A DNA stretch of 10,778 nucleotides from Ochromonadaceae sp. CCMP2298 (lineage: Eukaryota; Sar; Synurophyceae; Ochromonadales; Ochromonadaceae). The notes under the pieces are model-generated. The model worked only from the letters and a program-made list of their open reading frames with translations. It made no database searches and was not told the DNA's origin. Where the stretch lies: the NCBI GenBank assembly GCA_026770595.1, contig MU633598.1:31354-42131 (forward strand), given 5' to 3'. Made by a program: the position numbers and the translations under genes. Position 1 is the stretch's first letter, and the number at the start of each line of letters is the position of its first letter. Below, piece after piece: positions 1 through 8,550 of this stretch.

Positions 1-136
1 GGGGGGGTAAGCAGAACGACGGAGGAAGAATGAGTTAGAATGAGTAAGACAAGTGGATAGGCATTTAGACGGAGACACAGCTAGTAGATTGCACTGTTAT
101 TGTAGTGTAATTACTGTAATTGTAGTCTACACGTAC
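1..136 (-). other. Start of an intron of the CFAP57 gene, running off the left edge
   Basis: This stretch follows the donor of the last visible exon (coding strand TGCAG|GTACGT). It contains no convincing acceptor, and its translation in the needed frame departs from coiled-coil composition at once. It is therefore read as intron, with the rest of the gene lying to the left of the window. Confidence 0.7.
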
Positions 137-3100
137 CTGCATCTCCCGCAGCTCTTTCTCCAGGTCGGTTCTCTCGTCATCCAACTGCAGCCTGCTCTGC
201 CGCTCCTCATCCAGCTTGCGCTCGAAGTCCTGAGTCAGCTGCTCCACGTACCTGCAATGCACAGAAGGCAGAGGGGAGTAGGGGTGTAGGGTGAAGCATA
301 ATTGTTAATGTTAGTGCTAATATAAGCATACATGTGGGTGGAAATGTTACTATTATAATGCTACAATTTACCTCTCGTGTGTGTGCACCAATTGTCGCCG
401 TTGCTCGTCAAGCCGCTCTATCTGCCCGTCCCGGTCCCGCACTAGTTTTTGGTAGTTCTCCACCATCTCCATGATCTGCGCCTGGAAGCCCGTCTCCATG
501 TTCTGCACGTTGTTCTGGTGCAGCTCCTCCACGTACTTGACCTTCTCGATGGACTCGATCTCGTAGTCCACTCGCACGTCCTGCAGCATCTCGAACTTAG
601 ACTTGGCTGGGGGGTGGGGGTGGGGGTGTTGTTGGGGGGGGAAAGTGGTTAGAGCGATATTTCCCATACACACACATATATACACACACATAAACACATA
701 TACACACACAGGACGTAACGTACCTAGCTCCAGCTCCTGCACGAACTTGTCCGTGGTCTCCTTGATCTTCTCCGTGTAGTTCATGTCCTTCAGCTTCAAC
801 TGAAATGAAGTAATCGTGTTAGTGGGGGTGAGAATGTAATCGTGTGAGTGGGGGTGAGGTTTTTATTATTATCATTACATTATGACAATTATCATGACAC
901 TTACTACTATAATGACAATATAAATTACTATAGTATGACATAATGCACAGTTACATTACATATTACATACGACATACCTGGTACTCGTTGTTGAGCTTCA
1001 GCTCCTCCACCTTGGTCTGCAGCTCACTGACGGTGGTGTTGCAGTCGTCCAGCTCCGCTCTTGTCACCAGCACCTCGTCGGACCACTCAGGGGAGACCAG
1101 CAGCTCCGGGTAGGCTGCGGGGTATAGGAGGAGGTTTGATACGGAGTTTATAATTACACATTTCAGTATAGGAGGATGGGGGGGGGGGGGTTAAAAAACA
1201 TTTTAGTTACACAGACATAGTAAAGGAGAAGTAATTACACATATTCATAGAACGAGGGGGGGGGGGGGGGGTTCAGGGGTGCCTACCTGCGGGGTTGTTT
1301 CTCTGGAACCTGTCCTGTCTGTTCTTCAACTCCAGCACGCACACGCAGCCCTGCTCGTCCGCCACTACTAGGAAGTTCTCGTCGGCTGTCATGCACATAC
1401 GCAGGATCTGGAAGTGTGTGCATAGATGTATATTTGTGTGTGTGCAATGGGGGAGGGGGGTTGAGGGAGTGAGGGGGGGTAGGTAATAGAATGGTAGAGA
1501 GAGAGTGGGGGCAGAGACAGACAAAGAGACAGACAGAGAGACAGATAGAGAGACAGACAGAGAGACAGAGTACACACCTGGCTGTTCGTAACCGGGTAGT
1601 CGTCGAACTCCCCAGTGGTGGGGTAGGGGTAGGCCCGGACACTGCCTGGCTTGGCGAACTCGTACGTGGACGCGAACAGGACGGATTTGTTGAGGGCGAT
1701 CTGCACATTGGTGAGGACCAGGCCGGCGTCTGGGGGGAGTGGGGGGGGTGGGGTTAGGGGTGGGGGATAAGGGAGAGAGATAGAGAGAGGGAGAAAGGGG
1801 AGAAAGAGAGAAAGGTAAGAGAGAGAGTTTGTAAGGGGGAGAGGTTGTAATATGAGAGATACAGACAGAGGGAAGAGAGGGGTGGGGGGGGATAAAGGGG
1901 GCGTACCTGAGAGTTTGGTGGGGGCTAGGTCGGGCAGCGCTAGTTCTCGCAGGGACCTGTCGTTGCCCACCACTACGACGGAGCTGTTCGTGTTCACCGC
2001 AGAGGTGTACATCGTTCCCTGTGTGTGTATAAGATATGGGAGTGGGGGTGGAGTGTGAGTGTGTAGGGGTGTATTAGAGGTGCGGTGTGTATAAAAGAAG
2101 GGGGAGAATAGGGGGAAATCAGGCACAGGCATATCCACTCACACCACCGACTTACCTTTTGCACGAACTCCCCCACCCTCTTGGCGTCATCGATGCTCCA
2201 CACGTACACCGCCCCGTCCTGCCCCGAGGTCAGCAGTTGGTAGCCGGAAGGCATCCAGTGGATGGAGCGGACCTGCGTGTGTGTGTGTGCGTGTGTGGGT
2301 GTGTGTTTGTGTGTGTGTGGGGTGATAGGGGGTAGGGGAAAAGGGGGTAAGAGAGGGAGTTAGGATAAAAGGGGGGTAAGAGGGGGTGTAATAGGGGGAG
2401 TTTGAGAGAGGCTCATAGGGGGCATACCTTGCTGTTGTGTCCTCTCAGGTCTGCCACCTTCTCTCCTGTGTAGAAGTCGTACACCACGATGGCGTTGCCG
2501 GACGCAGCTGGGATGGGGGGGGGGAGAGTGAGGGGAGGGGAAGAGGGTAAGGGAAATGAAGAAAGGGGAAATGGAGAAGGGGGGGGGGGAAAGTAAGGGT
2601 AAAAGGAGAGGAGAGAGGGGGGGAGGAGGGGGGAGGGGGTAGCCTACCTGCGAACAGGTGTCCCCCCGAGGAGAAGCAGCAGATTCTGCAGGCCTTGATG
2701 GACACCTCCATGCATATGCGCAGGTCGTCCACCAGCACGTGATATATGCGCAGCTTGTCGGTGAAGCCCACTGCGCAGTGCAGACCAATGGGGTGCAGTG
2801 CGACTGTTTATGTGATACACATAGTATAGAAGGGGTGTGGGGGGGTACACAGTATAGGAGGGGCATAGTATATAAGAGGAAGAAGGAAGTTAGATATATT
2901 TTAGAAGAGGAAGAGGGGGTTTGATACACATTTCTATATGTGGGGGTTAATGTATTTATAGTATACTACATAAACACCAACTCTTTATATAGCACATACA
3001 CACACATACATACACGGACATAGTGAATACACACACATACACACACTTTGTATAGTACGTACCTGAGTGCATCTCTTCGGGGAACACTTTTATCTGCTCC

Positions 3101-5317
3101 ACCTCGTGTGTCTTGTAGTTCCACAGGCGCAGAGAATTGTCTTTCGAACACGTGATGATGAGCGGCTTGCGCAGGGCCACGTCTAGACCCGTTATGGGCT
3201 TGGGCCCGTGGAAGGACGAGACTGTGTAGGACACGTCTTTGGGGGAGATCATGTTGATGGCGGTGGCGGGGCAGTGCACGATTTGCCCACAAGAGGTCAG
3301 GCAGCAGAGCGTCTCGTCCCTAGGATCCACCTGTGTAGTGGGTTTTGGGAGAGATTTAGGGGTTGGGGGGTGGGTTTTTAATCGTAGGTAGAGAGGAGGG
3401 GGGTGGACTTTGGGAGGAATCGGGGGATGAGTATCCGTACCTGCATGGAGGAGACGAATCCAGACGCCAGGTCCGGGAAATCTATTGTATTCACCAGAGT
3501 GAACTGTACAATAGTGTATCAGAGGGTTGATATACGTATATAAGAAGGGGTTAATATGCATATATACGTTTATAAGAGGGGTTTAACACAAATAAAAGAT
3601 ATAAGATATAAGATATATATATGTTAATATATTATATATAACATATATATATATATATATATATTACCTGTGTGTCGAACAGGGCCTGGTCCTTGGACTC
3701 ATCGTACAGGTAGAAGAACAGCGTCGCGGGCCCTGACCCAGCCACGAACCCCCCCGTTACGCTGCAGAGGGAGGTGATCAGATAGCCGATGCCGGGGGAG
3801 CAGGGCAGTACGAGCAGGAACTCTCCAGAGCGGAAGAGCATGATTTTGCCGTCCTGGGGTTGGTGTGTAATAGTGCGTGTTATAGTGTGTATGTATTAGT
3901 GTATATTGTGTGTAATAGTTTATTAGTATGCAATAGTATGTTATAGTGTATAAGTATATAAGTATATGAGTATAGTGTACCTCTGTGCCTGCCAGCAGGT
4001 GATCATCCGGAGTCCTCATCCAGCAGGAGGAGAGGAAGTTGCAGCCAGACAGGAAGTTCTCATGCATGGGCCGGATCTCTCTCTCCCCAATGCGGAAGAA
4101 TTTCACACACCCCTGGCCCACCACTGTGGCCACAGATGCATCGAGGGGTGAGAACATGCATCGGTAGACGGGCGAGTTGGTCTGTGATACGACGGCTGAA
4201 GCGACTAGCTTGGCCTTGGCCCAGTTGTAGCACAGCAGGGTGTAGTCGGGTGCGCCTGTGAGAGCCAGCAGCAGCTGGTTGTCTTCGGAGAACTGCAGAC
4301 TCACCAGCTCCTGTAGAGGTGTTGGTATGGGTGTAGGTGTAGGTGGTAGTATGGGTATAGGTGTTAGTATAGATATAGATGTAAGTATAATAAGCATAAT
4401 AGGTAATAGGGTCATAGGCATATATATAGGTAATAGGGCCATACAAACCTACCTTCGACACGATATCGGCTGTCTGGATAGATTTTTTCCGCCGAAAAGT
4501 GCGCATATCGAACACGTGCAGGGAGGGACACTCGCCCCTTTCTGCCACGGCGCAGAGGCGCTTGCCGGATCCTGCACAGGTGAAGTGGATATAAGTGGTG
4601 GTGGATGTAAGTTATGGGTATAAGTTATCGATATACGTGATGGATATAAGATGCATAGTATATAAGTGGTGATTAGGTGATGGATATTAGTGGATATGGA
4701 TATGAGTGATGGATATAAGATGCATAGGATACGTGGTGATTAGGCGATGGGGGGGCGAATGATGGACGAAGTGGGTAGCCGGTGTGGGAGCTAGGCTAGG
4801 CAAGGGCAGGTGCGGTTACGTGTAACCTTTGTATATTATATGCACACTATAGTAGACACATATGCATACATACATGCATGCATACATACACACTATAGTA
4901 CACACATACATCACACATACAAGCATACACACACATGCATACATATACACTATTACCACGTACCTGATGCATATGCAGTGATGGACTCGGTTATCTCTGT
5001 TGACTGGATGAAGCGCTGTCGCTTGTCTGTAATGGAGTATAGGACGAGGCTGTGGCCTGAGGGGAGGGAGGAGAGAGGGAGGGAGGAGCGAAGGGGGGGG
5101 GGGGGGAAGGGGGGGGGGGGTGAAGGGAGGAGGGGAAGTACCGGTAGTATAGGTCAGCGGAGAGTCCGAGCTGCGAGAGAGAGCGAGACGTACCTGCCAC
5201 GTAGACGATGGTGTCGTCATCAGTGTAGGAGAGGTTGTCCACCACGTTCGCATTGACTCCGAACACATGCCGCAGCTGCAGCGATGTCGTGGACACTCCC
5301 GCGCCGCCAGTCGCCAT
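137..5317 (-). CDS. CFAP57: CFAP57 (FAP57/WDR65) orthologue, WD40 plus coiled-coil axonemal protein; 17 exons, 3' part missing
   Basis: Exons in coding order: 5194-5317, 4964-5056, 4453-4571, 3981-4310, 3668-3853, 3441-3503, 3063-3330, 2648-2803, 2428-2507, 2156-2272, 1907-2018, 1578-1729, 1287-1407, 978-1114, 724-799, 372-606, 137-251. Together they give 828 uninterrupted codons. All junctions are AG|GT donors with AG acceptors, and the phases agree throughout. The ATG at 5317 begins MATGGAGVSTTSLQLRHVFG; the HVFG and VVYVAG-like N-terminus is typical of the family. Residues about 40-640 are WD40-type (SLRLWNYKT in exon 7, AVYVWSIDD in exon 10, VGFTDKLR in exon 8). From about 650 the chain turns into a charged coiled coil (EELKLNNEYQ, DEERQSRLQLDDER). 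Known of the family: FAP57/CFAP57 supports assembly of a subset of inner dynein arms in motile cilia. The family is about 1200-1300 aa, so roughly the last third lies beyond the left edge. Exon boundaries are inferred, without transcripts. Confidence 0.93.
1256..1271. repeat. Run of 16 G (poly-C on the coding strand) inside a CFAP57 intron
   Basis: An uninterrupted run of 16 G lies 15 bases from the donor of the exon at 1287-1407. A second G-run lies nearby at about 1180-1190. On the coding (minus) strand this is poly-C. Such runs are prone to length errors in sequencing, so the exact count may be unreliable. Confidence 0.8.
1508..1570. repeat. Imperfect (GACA/GAGA) tetranucleotide microsatellite in a CFAP57 intron
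   Basis: The run is built from repeated agacagacagagagacag-like units. It lies within the intron between the exons ending at 1578 and starting at 1407 (coding order), just inside the GTGTGT donor. Confidence 0.8.
2273..2320. repeat. (GT)n microsatellite next to a CFAP57 acceptor
   Basis: A mostly GT dinucleotide tract, read as (AC)n on the coding strand, abuts the acceptor of the exon at 2156-2272 (coding strand ACACACGCAG|GTCCGC). Similar CA/CACA tracts precede several other acceptors of this gene, for example at 2019-2030 and 1408-1445. Confidence 0.75.
3643..3664. repeat. (AT)n microsatellite at the donor of CFAP57 exon 5
   Basis: An AT alternation of about 22 bp begins within a few bases of the donor of the exon at 3668-3853 (coding strand ACACAG|GTAATATATAT). 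More TA-rich sequence continues to about 3600. Confidence 0.85.
4572..4963 (-). other. Longest CFAP57 intron (392 nt), with a 69-bp-spaced direct repeat and CA/CATA repeats
   Basis: This intron separates coding exons 2 and 3. Its left half carries two diverged copies of a sequence of about 45 bp, beginning gtgatggatataagatgcat at 4637 and again at 4706. Its right half (about 4850-4950) is made of acacatacat-like units. No open frame of interest or RNA gene was seen in it. Confidence 0.75.
4637..4750. repeat. Direct duplication, two copies spaced 69 bp
   Basis: The copies start at 4637 and 4706. Both contain gtgatggatataagatgcat, then, after a few differing bases, gtggtgattagg followed by (t/c)gatgg. 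The second copy has small deletions and substitutions. Being intronic, the duplication has no coding effect. Confidence 0.8.
5093..5120. repeat. Two adjacent poly-G runs (14 and 12 G) in CFAP57 intron 1
   Basis: G-runs at 5093-5106 and 5109-5120 are separated by AA, within a purine-only stretch from about 5060 to 5140. On the coding strand this is a long pyrimidine tract, far longer than a normal polypyrimidine tract, upstream of the exon 2 acceptor. Confidence 0.8.
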
Positions 5318-5478
5318 CCTCTAGCTCTCTCTGTGTGTAATGCGCCGGTCTCTCTGCAGGCTCTACCCGTCTCAAAGGAATAGTCCACTTCTCTCGGCAA
5401 TCTGCAGAGCTCTTCTTCTAAACACACACACTCCCTCAACATCGTTTGCTCTTGTTCGCTCCAAAAACATCGACTGAT

Positions 5479-5512
5479 CGAGTAACGGCTGTGCTGGATC
5501 CGAGTAACGGCT
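5479..5512. repeat. 12-bp direct repeat upstream of CFAP57
   Basis: CGAGTAACGGCT occurs at 5479-5490 and 5501-5512, so the copies start 22 bp apart. It lies immediately outside the left arm of the palindrome, in the presumed CFAP57 promoter or 5' UTR. It could be a paired protein-binding site or a chance duplication. Confidence 0.8.
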
Positions 5513-5515
5513 GAT

Positions 5516-5881
5516 GGACTTTTTTTTTGCCAAAACACCCACAAATCCGCCTAATGGTTAATTAAATAATAGCCTTTTAGTGATATAAAACGATGTTGTG
5601 TCTGTTTTATAAAGAAGTTTAGTACGGTAATACGTAAATGGCACGTTTTATGAGCAATTGTTGTATCGTGATATATTCGGTAATAAAATCCTTCGTAATT
5701 ACGTCCAGAAACCCTAAGACCGATATCACAATATTTTATTAATTTATCAGATGTGCAATACATGTATTACTGTACTAAACTACTCTATAAAATAGACATG
5801 ACATTGATTCATGGCATCAGAAGGCTACTCTTTGATTAACCTTTAGGCGGATTTGTGGGTGTTTTGGCAAAAAAATAGTCC
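5516..5881. mobile_element. 366-bp palindromic foldback element, MITE-like
   Basis: The left arm (5516-5576) and right arm (5821-5881) are 61-bp inverted repeats matching at 56 of 61 positions without gaps. The core is gccaaaacacccacaaatcc followed by gccta. The symmetry continues inward: 5577-5640 against the reverse complement of 5757-5820 matches at about 46 of 64 positions, ungapped. A weaker match reaches about 5680/5719, leaving a loop of roughly 40 bp. The whole sequence could fold into one long hairpin. No transposase-like frame is present, so if mobile it is non-autonomous. I could not find a convincing target-site duplication next to the ends. The alternative is an inverted duplication of a promoter shared by the two divergent genes. 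The structure is directly visible; the mobile origin is inferred. Confidence 0.7.
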
Positions 5882-5958
5882 GCAGTTTTTGGAAAGTCCG
5901 CCATTTTCGTACGCTCCGTGAGAATCCCAAAAGAGCTCTCCAACAGCAGTCGAGTTCC

Positions 5959-5990
5959 AGTTCTTCAACAGTTCTTCAACAGTTCTTCAG
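5959..5990 (+). repeat. 11-bp tandem repeat, about 2.9 copies, in presumed 5' UTR of the methyltransferase gene
   Basis: AGTTCTTCAAC is repeated head to tail, the last copy ending TTCAG, some 90 bp upstream of the start codon at 6082. A role is not evident. Confidence 0.85.
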
Positions 5991-6081
5991 GAGTCGCGCT
6001 TGGAGCTGTGATCCAAGGGCTGTCATTGCTGGCCTAGGTCGGAGGCTGAGGGTGTGATCCGGATTCGCCACAGGAAACGCA

Positions 6082-8240
6082 ATGAACCTGTGGCAACTGC
6101 TGGTGCTGAGCGCTCTGCTCTGCCTATGCCTCTGCCGGGCAGAGGAGGACTTCGGGGACGCAGGGGAGGCGGTCCCCGCAGGGGGGGCAGGGGCAGGGAA
6201 GCCTCGAAAGGGGGGGAAGAGAGCCGGGGGCAAGGGGAAAGGGAAGAAGAACCCTCAGCGCGCTGCTATGGAGGCATGGGCTGCGTCACTGGGCCCTCAG
6301 GACTTCAACTACACCAACTGGCGTGTCTCCTTTCACAGCAAAAGCACCGTGGACTTCTTCAACGGCTATGCGAAGAGGCTGTCGGCGGTGTTCAAAGAGC
6401 AGGGGGCGAAGGTTAACTTCGCTATGGTTGGTGAGTGCCTCCATCCCCTCGTACTCCCCTCCCATGCTCCTATACCTGCCCCCCTGCCTGCCTCCCCTCC
6501 CCCACTCCCCCCCTCCTCTCCCTGCCCCCCCTTGCCTCGCTTGCCCTCTTTGTCCCCCCCCTTCCTCCCACCCCTGCCTAAGCCTATTGCCTATTGCCTA
6601 CCCAACTCCCATCCTGACCCTTCTCTGCACCCTGTACCCTGTACCCTATACTCATCCCCATCGTATCCCCTCCACCCCTAACACCCCCCGAAACACACAG
6701 GTGCTTGCGACGGCACCGGCGACATCACCATCAAGAACCTGTACCTGCCCAACGACCACTGGAGGGGCGTGTTCGTGGAACCCCTCGCTATGAACGTGAA
6801 AGACCTGGTGAAATACATGGGGCCGTACTCCTCGAGATCATTGGTCATACACGCAGCAGCCACCTCTCAGTGTGTGAAACCCACCCTCGAGATGGAGAGA
6901 CCCCTGTACGAAGAAAAAATGCTGGAGCAGAATAAAACCATTCCGGTGAGTACATATCTCTCTGTATGTGTGTGTGGGTTTGTATGTATTCTATGCATCA
7001 CCCCCCCACACACACTAACTAACCCCTTAACCCATCTACCAACCCCCTCCCACCTCCCACCTACCACGCCCCCCCTCCACCCCTCCCCCTACCCCCTCTG
7101 CAGCACTGGCTCCGCAGGCAGATCGGGTCCCTCCTACCAAAAACCCGGGACAACCCCCGCCAGGGCTGGACCAAGGAGGAAGTGAGATGTGTAACGGCTT
7201 CAGACATATTGACAGACTGGGCCAACGCGAAGGGGGGCGTGGGCGGGGGCGTGGAGGTGGTGGAGATGGGGGCGGCGGGGGGAATGGGTATGGAGGAGGG
7301 TGGGGTGGGGGCGGAGGCGGCTAGGGGCAGGCGCAAGCGCAGGCCTCACGTGTTGAAGATAGACGTGGAGGGACACGACTTCGATGTACGCACTGTGTAC
7401 TGTATGTGTTATGTAATGTATGTACTATTTACCCTTCGATCTAAACTACGTATATGCTTCTCACACCCACCCTTCTCACACCATTTTATTCATTTTATGC
7501 TTTATATGCTTCTTACCTTTTACATCTCTATGACGTACTGTGTTATATGTACTACGTACTACATACTTCGCACTATGTAATTTACGCTTTATGCATTATG
7601 TGGTATTTACCCCACACCCGTCTTTTTAACCCCCCACCTGTCTTTGTCTTTTAACCCCCCCCACTGTCTTTTACACCCCATGTGCCTAGGTCCTTATGGG
7701 TTTTATGCGAGAAGACACTCCTTTGGGCGAGCTGCCCCTGCTGGTGGACTTCGAGGCCAAGTCCATCGCAGCCAAGTTTCCCGCAGCCAAGGAGAGAATG
7801 GAGGCACTGTAAGTATATAATTATGTGGGTGTAGGTGTGTGTGTAGGTGTAAGTATAGTGTATAATAGGTTAGGACCCTCTCAACTTTTTGCCTTTTCCT
7901 CTTTAACCCTTTTACCCCCTAATTTAACCTGAAACCCATTCTTTCTGGCAGTGGCTACGAGGTCAGTCCCTTCGGTCAAGACGGATTCGCCATCCTCAAA
8001 ACAGACAAAATACTCGAATCGCTTAGGGGCGGTAGGGGCAAGGGGGGTGGTAAGGGTGGGGGTGGTGGGGCTGGTGCTGGGGCAAAGGGTGGGGGTGAGG
8101 GTGGGGGCAAAGGAATGGAGGGTAAAGGGGGTAAGGGGGGCAAGGGGGGCAAGGGGGGCAAGGGTAAGGGCGGGAAGAGGGGGAAGGGGAAGGGGAAGGG
8201 GGGACAGAAGGAAGACGACGACTTCGCCAATATGGTATGA
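6082..8240 (+). CDS. Secreted or lumenal FkbM-type SAM-dependent methyltransferase, five exons, complete
   Basis: Exons 6082-6430, 6701-6945, 7104-7385, 7690-7808 and 7952-8240 give 427 aa ending in TGA. All introns are GT-AG and phases agree. Residues 1-20 form a clear signal peptide (LWQLLVLSALLCLCLC, likely cleaved near CRA|EE). A basic Gly/Lys arm follows (about residues 30-55). The methyltransferase domain has a motif-I glycine loop VGACDGTGD (about 116-124), then LYLPNDHWRGVFVEP, and KIDVEGHDFDVLMGF (about 283-297), the hallmark of FkbM/Methyltransf_21 proteins, split across the exon 3/4 junction. A Gly/Ala-rich insertion of about 40 residues lies just before it, and residues about 358-420 form a Gly/Lys tail ending EDDDFANMV. 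Known of the family: SAM-dependent methylation, mostly O-methylation of sugars or natural products. The substrate here is unknown. No KDEL-like retention signal or transmembrane anchor is apparent after the signal peptide. Confidence 0.88.
6431..6700 (+). other. Intron 1 of the methyltransferase gene, C-rich
   Basis: This 270-nt intron runs from GTGAGT to ACACACAG and is made largely of C-runs and CCCTN units. Near its end are repeats of the kind ccctgtaccctgtaccct (about 6630-6650). Joining its flanking exons restores the methyltransferase glycine loop, which supports the boundaries. Confidence 0.85.
7386..7689 (+). other. Intron 3 of the methyltransferase gene (304 nt), AT-rich
   Basis: The intron runs from GTACGC to TGCCTAG and interrupts the conserved acidic motif between Asp292 and Val293 of the protein. 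It is AT-rich with many tactac/atgta-type words and ends in a C-rich stretch. No other gene was seen in it. Confidence 0.85.
8121..8172 (+). repeat. 9-bp coding tandem repeat for Gly-Gly-Lys units
   Basis: Units of the form GG(T/C)AAGGGG repeat in frame within the last methyltransferase exon and encode GGK steps. They are part of a longer G-rich coding tract (about 8020-8210), from which the Lys/Gly tail probably grew by slippage. Confidence 0.8.
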
Positions 8241-8550
8241 AAATGAGGGAACCTGGATAAAGGAACGGGGGAATAGGGAATTAGGGAACAGGGGAAAGGG
8301 ATTAGGGGAATCGGGGATATGCGGGATTCAGTACTACTGGGTACTGCGACAGCTCTTTGTGTTGGGGTTAGAGTAGGAATAACACTACAGCGTCTAATGA
8401 AACAATTATAAACGTATTTTGTATTTTGATAGGATAACCCTTTCCCGCCTCGCGTCTCCTCAAGATTTTCGGAATATTCCCCAAAAGACAAAAGAGTTTT
8501 TTTTTGTGCAAGAGTGATTTTGACCACTGTGTTGACTGTGAATTGGTGGA
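8241..8550 (+). promoter_or_regulatory. Tandem intergenic region: 3' end of the methyltransferase gene and promoter of the next gene
   Basis: This 310-bp gap lies between a stop codon and the next start on the same strand. The first 90 bases are purine-rich (gggaat/gggaaa words). A perfect 6-bp stem with a 6-nt loop, CAGTAC...GTACTG, lies at 8329-8346. No AATAAA polyadenylation signal is present; the AT-rich stretch at about 8395-8430 is a possible 3' end region. Nothing clearly marks the promoter of the downstream gene. Confidence 0.5.

Larger units (their letters stand above)
5318..6081. promoter_or_regulatory. Shared 5' intergenic region between divergent CFAP57 and methyltransferase genes
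   Basis: The two start codons (5317 minus, 6082 plus) are 764 bp apart and point away from each other, so this region must hold both promoters and 5' UTRs. I see no clear TATA box that fixes a start site. The centre is AT-rich and is occupied by the palindromic element at 5516-5881. The flanks are richer in GC, with short direct repeats on each side (cgagtaacggct twice at left, agttcttcaac nearly three times at right). The motif agtccgc occurs at the right end of the palindrome (from 5877) and again about 17 bp further on, near the expected 5' UTR of the plus-strand gene. The promoter role is inferred from position only. Confidence 0.7.

Noticed and set aside
1389-2138. Long minus-strand open frame covering two CFAP57 exons and the introns between and around them
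   Set aside because: Only the exon parts (1578-1729, 1907-2018) look like protein. The intervening stretch is Pro/Leu/Ser repeat sequence flanked by good splice sites, and the frame is open because pyrimidine-rich introns rarely contain stops.
2648-2770. A shorter form of the CFAP57 exon, using the acceptor GCGCAG|TGGGC instead of the one ending at 2804
   Set aside because: Both acceptors keep the frame (33 nt apart). The longer exon encodes ALHPIGLHCAVGF, which matches the expected HP-GL-type WD40 strand of the family, so the longer form was chosen. The shorter one may be a minor isoform.
4850-4950. Possible CRISPR-like array from regularly recurring acacatacat words
   Set aside because: This is an intronic microsatellite in a eukaryotic gene, with no distinct repeats and unique spacers.
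5551-5763. Minus-strand open frame of 70 codons inside the palindromic element
   Set aside because: It is short, AT-driven and lies within inverted-repeat DNA. It has no transposase-like or other recognisable motif.
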